Shown here one piece after another: positions 17,211-25,720 of a stretch of 64,000 nt of DNA. A program made the translations under genes and the position numbers. This stretch comes from Chryseobacterium oryctis. GTDB taxonomy: Bacteria; Bacteroidota; Bacteroidia; Flavobacteriales; Weeksellaceae. The notes beneath the pieces were generated by a model. It ran no database searches, was not told the DNA's origin, and saw only the letters and a list, made by a program, of their open reading frames with translations. The stretch spans positions 492,003 through 556,002 of the forward strand of contig NZ_JAPDHV010000002.1 of the NCBI RefSeq assembly GCF_025971925.1, written 5' to 3'. Every line of letters begins with the position of its first letter. Position 1 is the first letter of the stretch.

Positions 17211-17531
17211 ATGAAGAATTTATCACCCAACTATAAACTTATATATGAAGATATGATTTCAAGGAAATATCCGCATAAGAAAAGTGATTGTGAAAGTATT
17301 CTCAAGAAAAAAAAGTTGACAATTTTAGATATAATAAAATTGAATAATATTATAGTCAACGGTGCGGACGAAGATGGACGTGTTCTTAATCAAAGACTTC
17401 GCTCCTACGATAAAAAGACAATCCTTAAAATCTTACACTATCAAAAAGAAAATAAACTCAATAATACTGAGCTGGCTAATGAATTTAAGCTGAGTAGAAA
17501 TACAATTTCCAAGTGGAAAAAAAATTTTTAG
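17211..17531 (+). CDS. Small helix-turn-helix protein next to inverted-repeat element
   Basis: This 106-residue protein starts at ATG 17211 (MKNLSPNYKLIYEDMI); an in-frame ATG at 17202 would add three residues. It has a C-terminal HTH, NNTELANEFKLSRNTISKWK, preceded by an alpha-helical region. There is no transposase catalytic domain. Proteins of this size and style are common in Chryseobacterium genomes and are usually annotated only as HTH-domain proteins; that comes from memory. It begins immediately after the MITE-like element, which probably supplies or disrupts its promoter, and a terminator follows at 17683. Confidence 0.7.
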   Translation: MKNLSPNYKLIYEDMISRKYPHKKSDCESILKKKKLTILDIIKLNNIIVNGADEDGRVLNQRLRSYDKKTILKILHYQKENKLNNTELANEFKLSRNTISKWKKNF

Positions 17532-17864
17532 TATGAAATCTGTTTAGGCTTTAATATATGTCTGTTTTGTATCATACTTCTGTATAATCTTTAATAGTCA
17601 CAACTTTATCTGACAGCTAGAGGGTGAAAATAATTGTTATTTAACCTGAGTTCGGTTTAAGCGAAGTTTAAAAATAATTGACCGTCATTTACTTTTTTCG
17701 AGTTAAGTGACGTTTTTTTTGGAAAGAAACAATCTGCTGTTAGACTTTCCAATATATTTATTATAAAATTATTGACACTTTGTGTCTGTATTAAAACGAG
17801 TTGGTGTTTATAGCTTGGAAGTTTTGAATTGAAATTTTAGAGTTTGTACCAGGATTATGAAAAT
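17532..17864. other. Intergenic with terminator
   Basis: Non-coding stretch between the HTH gene and tRNA-Asn. Apart from the hairpin at 17683-17720 nothing is recognised. It marks the edge between accessory and core DNA. Confidence 0.5.
17683..17720 (+). terminator. Intrinsic terminator
   Basis: CGTCATTT (17683-17690) pairs with AAGTGACG (17705-17712), with one G-U pair, followed by eight T. It can serve the HTH gene at 17211-17531. Confidence 0.7.
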
Positions 17865-17898
17865 AAAAAAAAGACTTACAAAAATGTAAGTCTTTTTA
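17865..17898 (-). terminator. Terminator of tRNA-Asn
   Basis: Perfect 9-bp stem AGACTTACA / TGTAAGTCT (17872-17880, 17885-17893) with an AAAA loop and a minus-strand T-run, directly 3' of the tRNA. Confidence 0.9.
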
Positions 17899-17899
17899 G

Positions 17900-17973
17900 C
17901 TCCTCCTGCTGGGCTCGAACCAGCGACCCTCTGATTAACAGTCAGATGCTCTAACCAACTGAGCTAAGGAGGA
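17900..17973 (-). tRNA. tRNA-Asn (GTT)
   Basis: 74-nt cloverleaf on the minus strand. The acceptor stem TCCTCCT pairs with AGGAGGA. The D-arm reads AGCTCAGTTGGTTAGAGC, the anticodon loop is CTGTTAA (anticodon GTT) and the T-arm is GCTGG-TTCGAGC-CCAGC. The discriminator base is G and CCA is not encoded. A terminator follows at once. Accessory DNA lies on its 3' side, a frequent integration position. Confidence 0.97.
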
Positions 17974-18055
17974 ATGTCCTTTGTTTTTTAAGTGGTGCAA
18001 ATATAGGACGAATATTTATACCCTACAAATATTTTTAATAAAAATTTCAAAAATA

Positions 18056-19405
18056 TTATAATTTTCCGGTGAAGATTTTAAAAATATCACTTCCGAAAAT
18101 TAGTAACATCAAGCCTAACAGGAAGATAACTCCAATCATTTGTGCATTTTCCAATACTTTTTGAGGAACAGGTTTTCCTACGATAATTTCATATAAAGTA
18201 AAAAGAACATGTCCGCCATCTAATCCAGGAATAGGAATTAAGTTTAAAAATGCTAACCAAACTGAAAACATTGCTGTAAAACTCCAGAATGCAGGCCAGT
18301 TGATCGCAAAACCTCCGTCTGCATCCCTGTCTACAGGCATAGATTTTACGATGGCAATAGGTCCTCCGACATTTTTATATCCTTGAATTTTTGAATTGAA
18401 CATGATTTTAAATTGTTTAACCTGCATTGTCAACGCTTCAATAGTTCTTGCGAAACCTCTCGGGATTGATTCTCCAAAAGAATATTGTTTATTAGTAACA
18501 AAGTTTAACATGCTTTTTTGGTCAACACCAACACCTAATTTTCCGTCTTTATCTACAGATGCAGAAACAACTTCTGGTTTTCCGTTTCTTAAAACTTCAA
18601 TTTCGATGGTTTTTCCTTTGTTTTCATTTAGTGTTGTAGCAACTTCATCAAAGTATGGAGTTTGCTTCCCATTAATAGAAATTACTTTGTCTCCTTTTTT
18701 TAAGCCTGAAGCTTGAGAAGCGGGTGTTGCCAAAGAATCGATAATCATTGGGATTCTTGGTGTAATATACAATTTTGCTTCTCTTTGTTTGATAACATCT
18801 GCTACACCTTCATCATTTACCTTGAATGTAACTTCTTTTCCGTCTCTAAGTACAGTAACACTATTACTAAAAAGTATATTAATAGAAGCGTTTTCTAATC
18901 TTTCTGCTGGTTTTCCGTCTATGCTTACAATTTTATCACCAGTTTGGAAGCCCATTTTCTTTCCTGCTTCACTTACACCAATTCCGTTGTTGAATTTGGT
19001 AAGGTCAGTATACATTTCTCCATTAAATAAAGAAAGGCAGCTATAAATTAACCAGGCTAAGAAAAAGTTTACAGTAACACCTCCAAGCATAATAATTAAT
19101 CTTTGCCAAGCCGGTTTTGCTCTAAATTCCCAAGGTTGTGCAGGTTGTTTCAATTGCTCAGTATCCATACTTTCGTCTACCATTCCGGCAATTTTCACAT
19201 ATCCACCAAAAGGAAGCCATCCGATACCGTATTCAGTTTCGCCAACTTTCTTTTTTACAAGAGAAAACCAAGGGTCAAAGAATAAATAGAATTTTTCTAC
19301 TTTGGTTTTAAACCATTTTGCGGGTAAGAAGTGCCCAAGCTCATGAAGAATTACTAAAATAGAAATACTTAATATGAATTGAAAGAGTTTAATTGCTATT
19401 TCCAT
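18056..19405 (-). CDS. rseP: RIP metalloprotease RseP (site-2 protease)
   Basis: This 449-residue inner-membrane zinc protease performs intramembrane cleavage of anti-sigma factors or signal-peptide remnants. HELGH at residues 21-25 lies in the first membrane helix and gives two zinc ligands and the catalytic Glu. The third ligand Asp is in NLIPIPGLDGGH near residue 400. Two PDZ regions lie between (GVSEAGKKMGFQTGDKIVSI and ASQASGLKKGDKVISINGKQ). Further hydrophobic helices are at ~105 and at the C-terminus. Length matches the family. The promoter is at 19430-19459. Convergent tRNA-Asn lies downstream. Confidence 0.95.
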   Translation of the reverse strand: MEIAIKLFQFILSISILVILHELGHFLPAKWFKTKVEKFYLFFDPWFSLVKKKVGETEYGIGWLPFGGYVKIAGMVDESMDTEQLKQPAQPWEFRAKPAWQRLIIMLGGVTVNFFLAWLIYSCLSLFNGEMYTDLTKFNNGIGVSEAGKKMGFQTGDKIVSIDGKPAERLENASINILFSNSVTVLRDGKEVTFKVNDEGVADVIKQREAKLYITPRIPMIIDSLATPASQASGLKKGDKVISINGKQTPYFDEVATTLNENKGKTIEIEVLRNGKPEVVSASVDKDGKLGVGVDQKSMLNFVTNKQYSFGESIPRGFARTIEALTMQVKQFKIMFNSKIQGYKNVGGPIAIVKSMPVDRDADGGFAINWPAFWSFTAMFSVWLAFLNLIPIPGLDGGHVLFTLYEIIVGKPVPQKVLENAQMIGVIFLLGLMLLIFGSDIFKIFTGKL

Positions 19406-19429
19406 TAATATGTTTTAGATTTTAATTTG

Positions 19430-19459
19430 CAAAGGTAACAATTATCAAAACTATGCCAA
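19430..19459 (-). promoter_or_regulatory. Promoter of rseP
   Basis: Minus strand TTG (19459-19457), 19-nt spacer, TACCTTTG (19437-19430): a full match to the Bacteroidota sigma-factor consensus, about 25 bp upstream of the start codon. Confidence 0.8.
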
Positions 19460-19509
19460 ATAAAAAGCCTCCCGAAATGAGAAGCTTTGTCATATAATAT
19501 GATGATTTT

Positions 19510-19950
19510 TTATAAATTAAAAGAAACCCCTATGCTTCCATTGTTTCCAACCTCTGCAAAAACTCCAACTTTATCATTGAAGTAGTATCGTGCGCCAATG
19601 TGTGCTCCGATTCCGAACTCTTTACCAAGGACCCCTAAATCAACACCAGGATAAATATCCCATTTTGAAGGTAAATTTAAGGCATCCTGAAGGTGGAAAT
19701 TCAATCTACCAAAAATAAAAACTTTGTTGTCTTTGTCATTGTTTTTATATCCGTCGAAATAAGCATTCAGTCCTCCTCCTATGGAAAGAAGCTTGTTTAA
19801 ACCATAATCATATGTTCCTGTTACACCGGTTCCGTATCCCCAGGCATTGAGTCCTAACTGAATTTTTTGGTCTCCTTTTCCCGTCCAAGCTTGAGCATTT
19901 GCTGTAGCTCCGAAAAAGAGCATTGTGAACATAAAAATCAATTTCTTCAT
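19510..19950 (-). CDS. Small outer-membrane beta-barrel-like protein (DUF6646-like)
   Basis: 146 residues from ATG at 19950 (MKKLIFMFTMLFFGATANAQ, a clean signal peptide). An in-frame ATG at 19995 would add 15 residues in front of the signal and is unlikely. The mature protein has alternating hydrophobic/aromatic strands (IQLGLNAWGYGTGVTGTYDY, GGGLNAYFDGY, IGAHIGARYYF) and ends with a strand GSIGVSFNL, as outer-membrane barrels do. It is small enough for an 8-strand barrel. The DUF6646 assignment is from memory. Function unknown. Confidence 0.75.
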   Translation of the reverse strand: MKKLIFMFTMLFFGATANAQAWTGKGDQKIQLGLNAWGYGTGVTGTYDYGLNKLLSIGGGLNAYFDGYKNNDKDNKVFIFGRLNFHLQDALNLPSKWDIYPGVDLGVLGKEFGIGAHIGARYYFNDKVGVFAEVGNNGSIGVSFNL

Positions 19951-20112
19951 AGATTTTTCATTTTTAATGTTATTACTAAGATTGTTTTGCAGCAAAAATA
20001 GAACCGAAATAGTTTTTTATCTGCAAAAATAGAATACTTTATAATTTATTAAGAAATCAATTTTTTTATGTTTAGAAATATTAAGGATTGTTTGTAATTC
20101 AGAAAAACGGCT

Positions 20113-20949
20113 TTACTCTAATGTTTTATATTGATTGTAGTATCTAAGGCCTAATTCTCGTTGTCCATTAGCATCAAAATGAATGGCATCAATAGAATTG
20201 ATTGGTTTTTTTATAACAAATGGAACGGTAGGATCTGCATAAGCCGTTTTGGGGACTCTATTCGGGGTGTCTTTAATTTTTTCTTGTTGAGTAACTCTTA
20301 TAGAAAGTAGATTTGTCCAGAAAGGTACCATTCCTCCTAATACAACCGGAAGGTCAGGATTTCCAAGATCTGTGCGAAAATCGAGAATTAATTTGTCTAA
20401 TTTTTGAGTATAGTTAGGAATTCCTACATTGAACTCTCCTTGATGCCATAAAATACCTTTTATAGTGCTTCCGGGGTTGTCATTCAATGCTTTTAATGTT
20501 CTTTCTACAGCGTCATTATATAAAGGGGTTCCTTTTTCCCAAAGCTCAATCGGGGTAGCTCCGAAACCACAAGGTACAAGTAAAACTTTTCTGTTTTCTT
20601 TTAGTGAATTTTTTTTATAGTTTTTTGCAAAGGTAAGTCCAAATCCTATATTAGTTGGGAGAGCTGTCCAATGTTGAAGTGGCTCAGATGCAGCGATAAT
20701 TTGTTTATTATACGGAAAAATTCTTCCTACTTGAAAAATATCAGGGTCTGTAGTATCTATTCGTGGATCGTAACCTACACCAAAATGAGTGTTAGACTGT
20801 CCGGCGATTAAAAAAATATCATATTGTGTAACAGTATTTGCCATTTTACCGTGAGCTACGGTATGGTTTTCATTTTGGATTTCATCCAAATTATTACTGG
20901 CACAACTCCCTAAAACAAATACAAGAAGGGCAAAAATAAACTTTTTCAT
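20113..20949 (-). CDS. Sialate O-acetylesterase-like SGNH hydrolase, lipoprotein
   Basis: This 278-residue protein has a lipobox (VLGSC, lipidated Cys 16), so it should be a lipoprotein. The SGNH-type signature is visible: IAGQSN at 49-53 carries the nucleophile Ser, LWHQGE is the block with the conserved His/Glu, and DAIHFDANGQ near the end gives the catalytic Asp and His. This is the carbohydrate-esterase plan of the SASA / DUF303 family, which removes acetyl groups from sialic acid or plant polysaccharide. No sugar-utilisation genes are next to it, so the substrate is open. Confidence 0.85.
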   Translation of the reverse strand: MKKFIFALLVFVLGSCASNNLDEIQNENHTVAHGKMANTVTQYDIFLIAGQSNTHFGVGYDPRIDTTDPDIFQVGRIFPYNKQIIAASEPLQHWTALPTNIGFGLTFAKNYKKNSLKENRKVLLVPCGFGATPIELWEKGTPLYNDAVERTLKALNDNPGSTIKGILWHQGEFNVGIPNYTQKLDKLILDFRTDLGNPDLPVVLGGMVPFWTNLLSIRVTQQEKIKDTPNRVPKTAYADPTVPFVIKKPINSIDAIHFDANGQRELGLRYYNQYKTLE

Positions 20950-21099
20950 AATTTTTTAGATTTAGTTCAAAACAAAAATAGATAAAATAGAAACTTAAAT
21001 CACTTTCTAGTGATAAAAATCATACTTATTAAAATGATGTTTCTTCTTTTGTAGCAAATTTTAAAAACAGTATTTTTATGAAATATTTAAAATAAAAAA

Positions 21100-21855
21100 A
21101 TGAAAATTGTAGGGCTGAACCAGGATATTGTTTGGAAAAATAAATTAGAGAATTTTCAATTGATTGAAAAAGAGCTTCAAAATGAAAAGGCTGATTTATT
21201 TTTACTTCCGGAAATGTTTTCAACGGGTTTTTGTATGGATGCTGCCGAAGTTTCAGACAAAAATCAGGAGTCATTAGAATTTTTAAAGAAAATTTCGATA
21301 GAAAAAAATGCGGCATTTTGTGGAAGTGTTTCTGTTGAAGATAACGGTTGTTTTTATAATAGAATGTATTTCGTTCAGCCAGATTCTAAAGTAGATTTTT
21401 ACGATAAAAGGCATTTGTTTTCTTTTTCGGGAGAAGATAAAGTCTATACTCCGGGTAAGGAAAGAGTGGTAGTAAATTATAAAGGATTCAGGATTTTATT
21501 GCAGGTTTGTTATGATCTTCGTTTTCCTGTTTTTGCAAGAAATAATGAAGATTATGATATTGTTTTATATGTTGCGAATTGGCCTGAAAAAAGAGTTGGA
21601 GCTTGGGAACATTTGCTGAAAGCAAGAGCGATTGAGAATTTGTCGTTTGTTTTTGGTTTAAATAGAATTGGGATAGACGGAAATAGTCTTTTTTATCCTG
21701 AAAGTTCTCACTGTTTTTTTGCAGATGGAACGGAAATTTCACAAAAAAAAGGAAATATTGTTTCAGCAGAATTGAATTTAGATGAACTAAAAGATTTTAG
21801 AAAACATTTTCAGTTTTTGAATGACAGAGATGATTTTTCGATTGTAATGAAATAA
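21100..21855 (+). CDS. Nitrilase-superfamily amidohydrolase (omega-amidase-like)
   Basis: This 251-residue cytoplasmic enzyme has the Glu-Lys-Cys triad: Glu in LLPEMFSTGF (residue 38), Lys in YDKRHLFSF (~107) and Cys in LLQVCYDLRFPVFARN (~139). The short single-domain form and the SFSGEDKVYTPG segment resemble omega-amidase / YafV proteins, which clean up alpha-keto acid amides. The start at 21100 is preceded by TATTTTTATG, a plausible -7 region. It is convergent with trxA across a shared hairpin. Exact substrate is inferred. Confidence 0.88.
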   Translation: MKIVGLNQDIVWKNKLENFQLIEKELQNEKADLFLLPEMFSTGFCMDAAEVSDKNQESLEFLKKISIEKNAAFCGSVSVEDNGCFYNRMYFVQPDSKVDFYDKRHLFSFSGEDKVYTPGKERVVVNYKGFRILLQVCYDLRFPVFARNNEDYDIVLYVANWPEKRVGAWEHLLKARAIENLSFVFGLNRIGIDGNSLFYPESSHCFFADGTEISQKKGNIVSAELNLDELKDFRKHFQFLNDRDDFSIVMK

Positions 21856-21880
21856 AAAAACTGTGATAAAATCACAGTTT
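21854..21880 (-). terminator. Terminator of trxA (overlaps its stop)
   Basis: Stem AAACTGTGA (21858-21866) / TCACAGTTT (21872-21880) with loop TAAAA and a minus-strand T-run. It separates the convergent nitrilase and thioredoxin genes. Confidence 0.85.
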
Positions 21881-22178
21881 AGATATATTCTTGTAAAAGT
21901 TGCGTGAGGGTATTCACATCATGTACTCCACTTTCTTTCCAAAGTAATTCACCCTTTTTAAAGATGGCCAGAGTCGGAACACCTCGAACTCCGTATTGAG
22001 CGGCAATAGCGGGGTATTGGTCAACATCTACTTTTATAATTCTTGCCCCTTCGCCAACGTTTTCCTTTACTGTATTTAATACAGATGACTGTACTTTGCA
22101 TGGTTGACACCAAGTTGCAAAAAAATCAATTAATACAGGTCTTTCGGAGTCAATTATTTCTTGAAATTTTTGAGACAT
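21879..22178 (-). CDS. trxA: Thioredoxin
   Basis: This 99-residue single-domain thioredoxin has the redox motif WCQPC at residues 23-27 (usual form WCGPC, here Gly to Gln) and the cis-Pro loop GVRGVPTLAIF. There is no signal peptide, so it is cytoplasmic. It is 31 bp downstream of the MBL-rhodanese gene on the same strand and probably co-transcribed; thioredoxin can reduce persulfide intermediates of rhodanese proteins, which fits the pairing. Confidence 0.93.
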   Translation of the reverse strand: MSQKFQEIIDSERPVLIDFFATWCQPCKVQSSVLNTVKENVGEGARIIKVDVDQYPAIAAQYGVRGVPTLAIFKKGELLWKESGVHDVNTLTQLLQEYI

Positions 22179-22209
22179 ATTTAGTTATAATATTAGTCTT
22201 AATTATTTA

Positions 22210-23619
22210 TTACATTGTTTTTGACTGGCAAACAAAATCAGAAAGTGGAAATTTTTCTGTTTTCTTAATTCCATTGAATCCTCCTTCTATTTCGCTGAAG
22301 TTTCTGATTCCGTGAGAATTAAGAATGCTTGCGGCAATCATGCTTCTGTATCCTCCTGCACAGTGAATAAAGAAATGTTCAGAATCATCAATAGATTTTA
22401 CCCAATCACTAATGGTATCTAAAGGTTTATTAAATGCATTATCAATATGCTCTGCAGAATATTCTGCTAATTTTCTTACATCGATAACTTTTGAATTTTC
22501 ATCAAATTGTTCTGCGAACTCTTCCGGAGAAATTCTTTTGATTTCATCGGTTTCTTTTCCTGAATTTTTCCAGGCTTCAAAACCTCCGTTTAAATATCCT
22601 ATGACATTATCAAATCCTACTCTGCTCAATCTTGTGATGGCTTCTTCTTCATTTCCATCGTCAGTAATTAATAGTAAAGGGTGCTTTACATCAACGATTA
22701 ATGCACCTACCCAAGGAGCAAAATCTCCTTTCAATCCGATATTTATTGAGTTAGGAATGTATCCTTTATGGAATTCTAGCGGACTTCTTGTATCTAAAAT
22801 AAGAGCACCTGTTTCTTCTGCATAATCTTCAAAATCTTCAACAGAAATAGGAGTTAATCCTTTGTTTATTACATTGTCAATACTTTCGTAGCCTCCTTTG
22901 TTCATTGCTACATTCATTCCAAAATATTTTGGAGGAGCAGTTAATCCGTCAAGAACTTCTCTTATAAATGATTCTCTATTAGGTTGATTTAGCGCATAAT
23001 TGGTTCTTTTTTGATTTCCTAAAAGATCAACTGTTTCCTTTTGCATATTTTTTCCACAGGCAGAACCTGCTCCATGAGCCGGATAAACAGTAATGTTGTC
23101 AGCTAAAGGCATAATTTTATTTTGCAGACTGTCATATAAAATACCGGCAAGATCTTCTTGTGAAAGATTGGTCGCTTTTTGGGCGAGATCAGGTCTTCCT
23201 ACATCTCCTAAAAATAGAGTGTCACCAGTAAAAATAGCAGTTTCAGCACCGTTTTCATCAATCAACATAAAAGTGGAACTTTCCATAGTATGACCAGGAG
23301 TGTGCAGAACTTTTATTTTAATCTTCCCTATTTCAAAAATTTGATTGTCTTCAGCAGTGATGGCATCAAATGCAGGCTGAGCTGTAGGACCATAAACAAT
23401 GGAAGCTCCTGTTTTTTTGCTTAAATCTAAATGTCCTGAAACAAAATCAGCATGAAAATGCGTTTCGAAGATATATTTTAAAGTTACATTGTCTTTTTCT
23501 AATCTATCCAGATAAGGTTTTATTTCTCTAAGAGGATCTATAATTGCAGCTTCATTTTCTGACACAATATAATAGGCGCCTTGAGCCAGACAGCCCGTGT
23601 ATATTTGTTCAACTTTCAT
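22210..23619 (-). CDS. MBL-fold / tandem rhodanese protein (persulfide dioxygenase-like)
   Basis: This 469-residue protein has an N-terminal metallo-beta-lactamase domain with THFHADFVSGH (54-63), HTPGHTMESS, TGDTLFLGDVGRPD and YPAHGAGSACG. This is the pattern of ETHE1-like persulfide dioxygenases, which use a mononuclear iron to oxidise glutathione persulfide. Two rhodanese domains follow. The first (LILDTRSPLEFHKGYIPNSI) lacks a catalytic Cys where LLLITDDG is found. The second (VIDVRKLAEYSAEHI) has the active Cys in FFIHCAGGYRS. The role is sulfide detoxification or sulfur transfer, probably with the thioredoxin gene downstream. Confidence 0.9.
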   Translation of the reverse strand: MKVEQIYTGCLAQGAYYIVSENEAAIIDPLREIKPYLDRLEKDNVTLKYIFETHFHADFVSGHLDLSKKTGASIVYGPTAQPAFDAITAEDNQIFEIGKIKIKVLHTPGHTMESSTFMLIDENGAETAIFTGDTLFLGDVGRPDLAQKATNLSQEDLAGILYDSLQNKIMPLADNITVYPAHGAGSACGKNMQKETVDLLGNQKRTNYALNQPNRESFIREVLDGLTAPPKYFGMNVAMNKGGYESIDNVINKGLTPISVEDFEDYAEETGALILDTRSPLEFHKGYIPNSINIGLKGDFAPWVGALIVDVKHPLLLITDDGNEEEAITRLSRVGFDNVIGYLNGGFEAWKNSGKETDEIKRISPEEFAEQFDENSKVIDVRKLAEYSAEHIDNAFNKPLDTISDWVKSIDDSEHFFIHCAGGYRSMIAASILNSHGIRNFSEIEGGFNGIKKTEKFPLSDFVCQSKTM

Positions 23620-23930
23620 TGCTTTTATTTTAAAAATTTAGATAAAGATACAAAGTATTGTCAGATATGTAAATTAAATGTTTAAATCTGCATAATAGGA
23701 ACTGTCAATTTATGGTTTTTTGAGGGGATGAATTTATTCAAAAAACCTTTATTTTCAGGTTGAAATAGGTGATGTGATTGCAAGAATGTTTTTTATCATG
23801 TTTTTTTAGAATTATAATTTGTCTGAAGGAGTTGAAGTTTATTTTTTGATTAAAAATTAAATGAAGCATACTATTTTATTAATTGTTTTTTTTCAAAAAC
23901 TTATATCTTTAGTGTGTTAAAAAAAATCAA
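23620..23930. other. Intergenic, 311 bp
   Basis: Divergent promoter region. A -7-like TATCTTTA at 23904-23911 lies 20 bp before the HerA-like gene. Nothing else is seen. Confidence 0.45.
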
Positions 23931-25457
23931 ATGGCAGATAAAGCGAAATTTATTGAAGAACTAAACTCAAAATACACTCCAAAAGGGGAACATATAATAT
24001 TGGGGAAGGCAATGTTGGACGGAGAAGTCGTTCCTGAGGTAAATGTAACGATTCCTTTAAAAACGATTAACCGACATGGGCTTATTGCCGGTGCAACGGG
24101 AACAGGGAAAACAAAAACTTTACAAGCGTTTGCTGAACAACTTTCTCATGCCGGAGTTCCGTCTTTAGTTTTAGATATTAAAGGTGATTTTTCTGGAATT
24201 GCAGAGGCTGGAAAGATGAATTCTGTAATAGAAGAAAGATATGCAAAAACTCAACTTCCGTATGAGCCACAGGCTTTCCCTGTTGAACTGATGACAATTT
24301 CCGGAGAAAAAGGAGTGAAATTGAGAGCTACGGTTACAGAGTTTGGTCCTGTTTTATTAAGTAAAATTTTAGAACTGAATGATACTCAGCAAAGTATCAT
24401 GTCAATTGTTTTTAAATATTGTGATGATAAAGGTTTGCCTTTAATTGATTTGAACGACTTAAAAAAAGTTCTTCAATATGTAACAGAAAATCCTCAGGGA
24501 AAAGCAGAATTGTCTGCGAATTATGGTTCTATTGCAACTGCATCTTTAGGTGCTATTTTAAGATCAATTGTGGCTTTGGAACAACAAGGAGCAGCAAGTT
24601 TTTTTGGAGAATTGAGTTTTGATGTTCAGGATTTACTTCAAACAAGAGATGGGAAAGGTGTTGTAAATATTTTGAGAGTTGCAGATATTCAGAATAAACC
24701 GCAATTGTTTTCAACATTTATGCTTTCGCTTTTTGCCGAAATTTATATGACTTTTCCGGAAGAAGGAGATAGTGGAAAACCTAAATTAGTTCTTTTCATT
24801 GATGAGGCTCATTTGATTTTTGATGAATCTTCAAAAGCACTTCTTTCTCAAATTGAAACGATGGTGAAACTGATTCGTTCAAAAGGAGTGGGTATTTATT
24901 TTATTACACAAATTCCGGGCGATGTTCCTGAAAATGTGCTGTCACAATTAGGGTTGAAAATTCAGCACGCTTTGAGAGGTTTTACAGCTAAGGATAAAAA
25001 AGAAATAACAAAAGCAGTCGAAAATTATCCGATAACTGAATATTATAATGCGTCAAGCTTGATTCAGAATTTGGGAATTGGCGAGGCGTTTATTACGGCT
25101 TTAGATGAAAAAGGAATTCCGACGCCATTAGTTCATACTTATTTAATCTCTCCAGAATCAAGAATGGATATATTAAATGATGCTGAAATTTCTGACTTGA
25201 CAAGTAAATCGGCTTTAGTTGCTAAATATGATGAAGTTGTGGATTCGGAGTCAGCATATGAAATATTGGTGAAGAGAATGGAACAGGCAACACAAAACGC
25301 TGTTCCAAATCAAAAAACGAAACCTGTAAAAGAAGAACCTGGAATGTTTGAGCAAGTGTTACAAAGTAAAGCAGGGCGTACCTTTACAAGTACTTTGATG
25401 AGAGAAGGAGCAAAAGCGATTTTGGGAATGCTTGGTTTAGGAGGAAGAAGGAGGTAA
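23931..25457 (+). CDS. HerA-like ATPase / DUF853 helicase
   Basis: This 508-residue P-loop ATPase has Walker A GATGTGKTKT (54-63), Walker B LVLFIDEAHLIF (~280-295) and a sensor-like IYFITQIPGDVPENVLSQLG. This is the DUF853 (YjgR) family of the HerA/FtsK superfamily, a widely conserved cytoplasmic protein whose role is not settled, possibly DNA translocation. The C-terminus is basic, ending GLGGRRR. Length matches the family. It stands alone. Confidence 0.9.
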   Translation: MADKAKFIEELNSKYTPKGEHIILGKAMLDGEVVPEVNVTIPLKTINRHGLIAGATGTGKTKTLQAFAEQLSHAGVPSLVLDIKGDFSGIAEAGKMNSVIEERYAKTQLPYEPQAFPVELMTISGEKGVKLRATVTEFGPVLLSKILELNDTQQSIMSIVFKYCDDKGLPLIDLNDLKKVLQYVTENPQGKAELSANYGSIATASLGAILRSIVALEQQGAASFFGELSFDVQDLLQTRDGKGVVNILRVADIQNKPQLFSTFMLSLFAEIYMTFPEEGDSGKPKLVLFIDEAHLIFDESSKALLSQIETMVKLIRSKGVGIYFITQIPGDVPENVLSQLGLKIQHALRGFTAKDKKEITKAVENYPITEYYNASSLIQNLGIGEAFITALDEKGIPTPLVHTYLISPESRMDILNDAEISDLTSKSALVAKYDEVVDSESAYEILVKRMEQATQNAVPNQKTKPVKEEPGMFEQVLQSKAGRTFTSTLMREGAKAILGMLGLGGRRR

Positions 25458-25720
25458 TGCTATAGAAACAGATTTATGTTTTTAATTTTCAAAAAAGATG
25501 TAAAATTTAATAGCAAATTCTAAATAAAGGAATGGCATATAATATTTTGAGAATGAAATAACTTCCCACAAGTATATATGATATTTTCTTGTTTGTTGGG
25601 AATTAGATTTTCGGCTCACATTGGTATGAGAACTATCGTTTGCGAGTGAAAAATTATGAAGGGATGAAGAAAATCTATTAAATAATTCCTAATTTTAGGG
25701 CTTGATTTTAATAAAATAAG

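Noticed and set aside
19465-19505. Weak hairpin AAGCCTC ... GAGAAGCTT downstream of the beta-barrel gene region
   Set aside because: The stem is interrupted and there is no clear T-run, so it is not called as a terminator.
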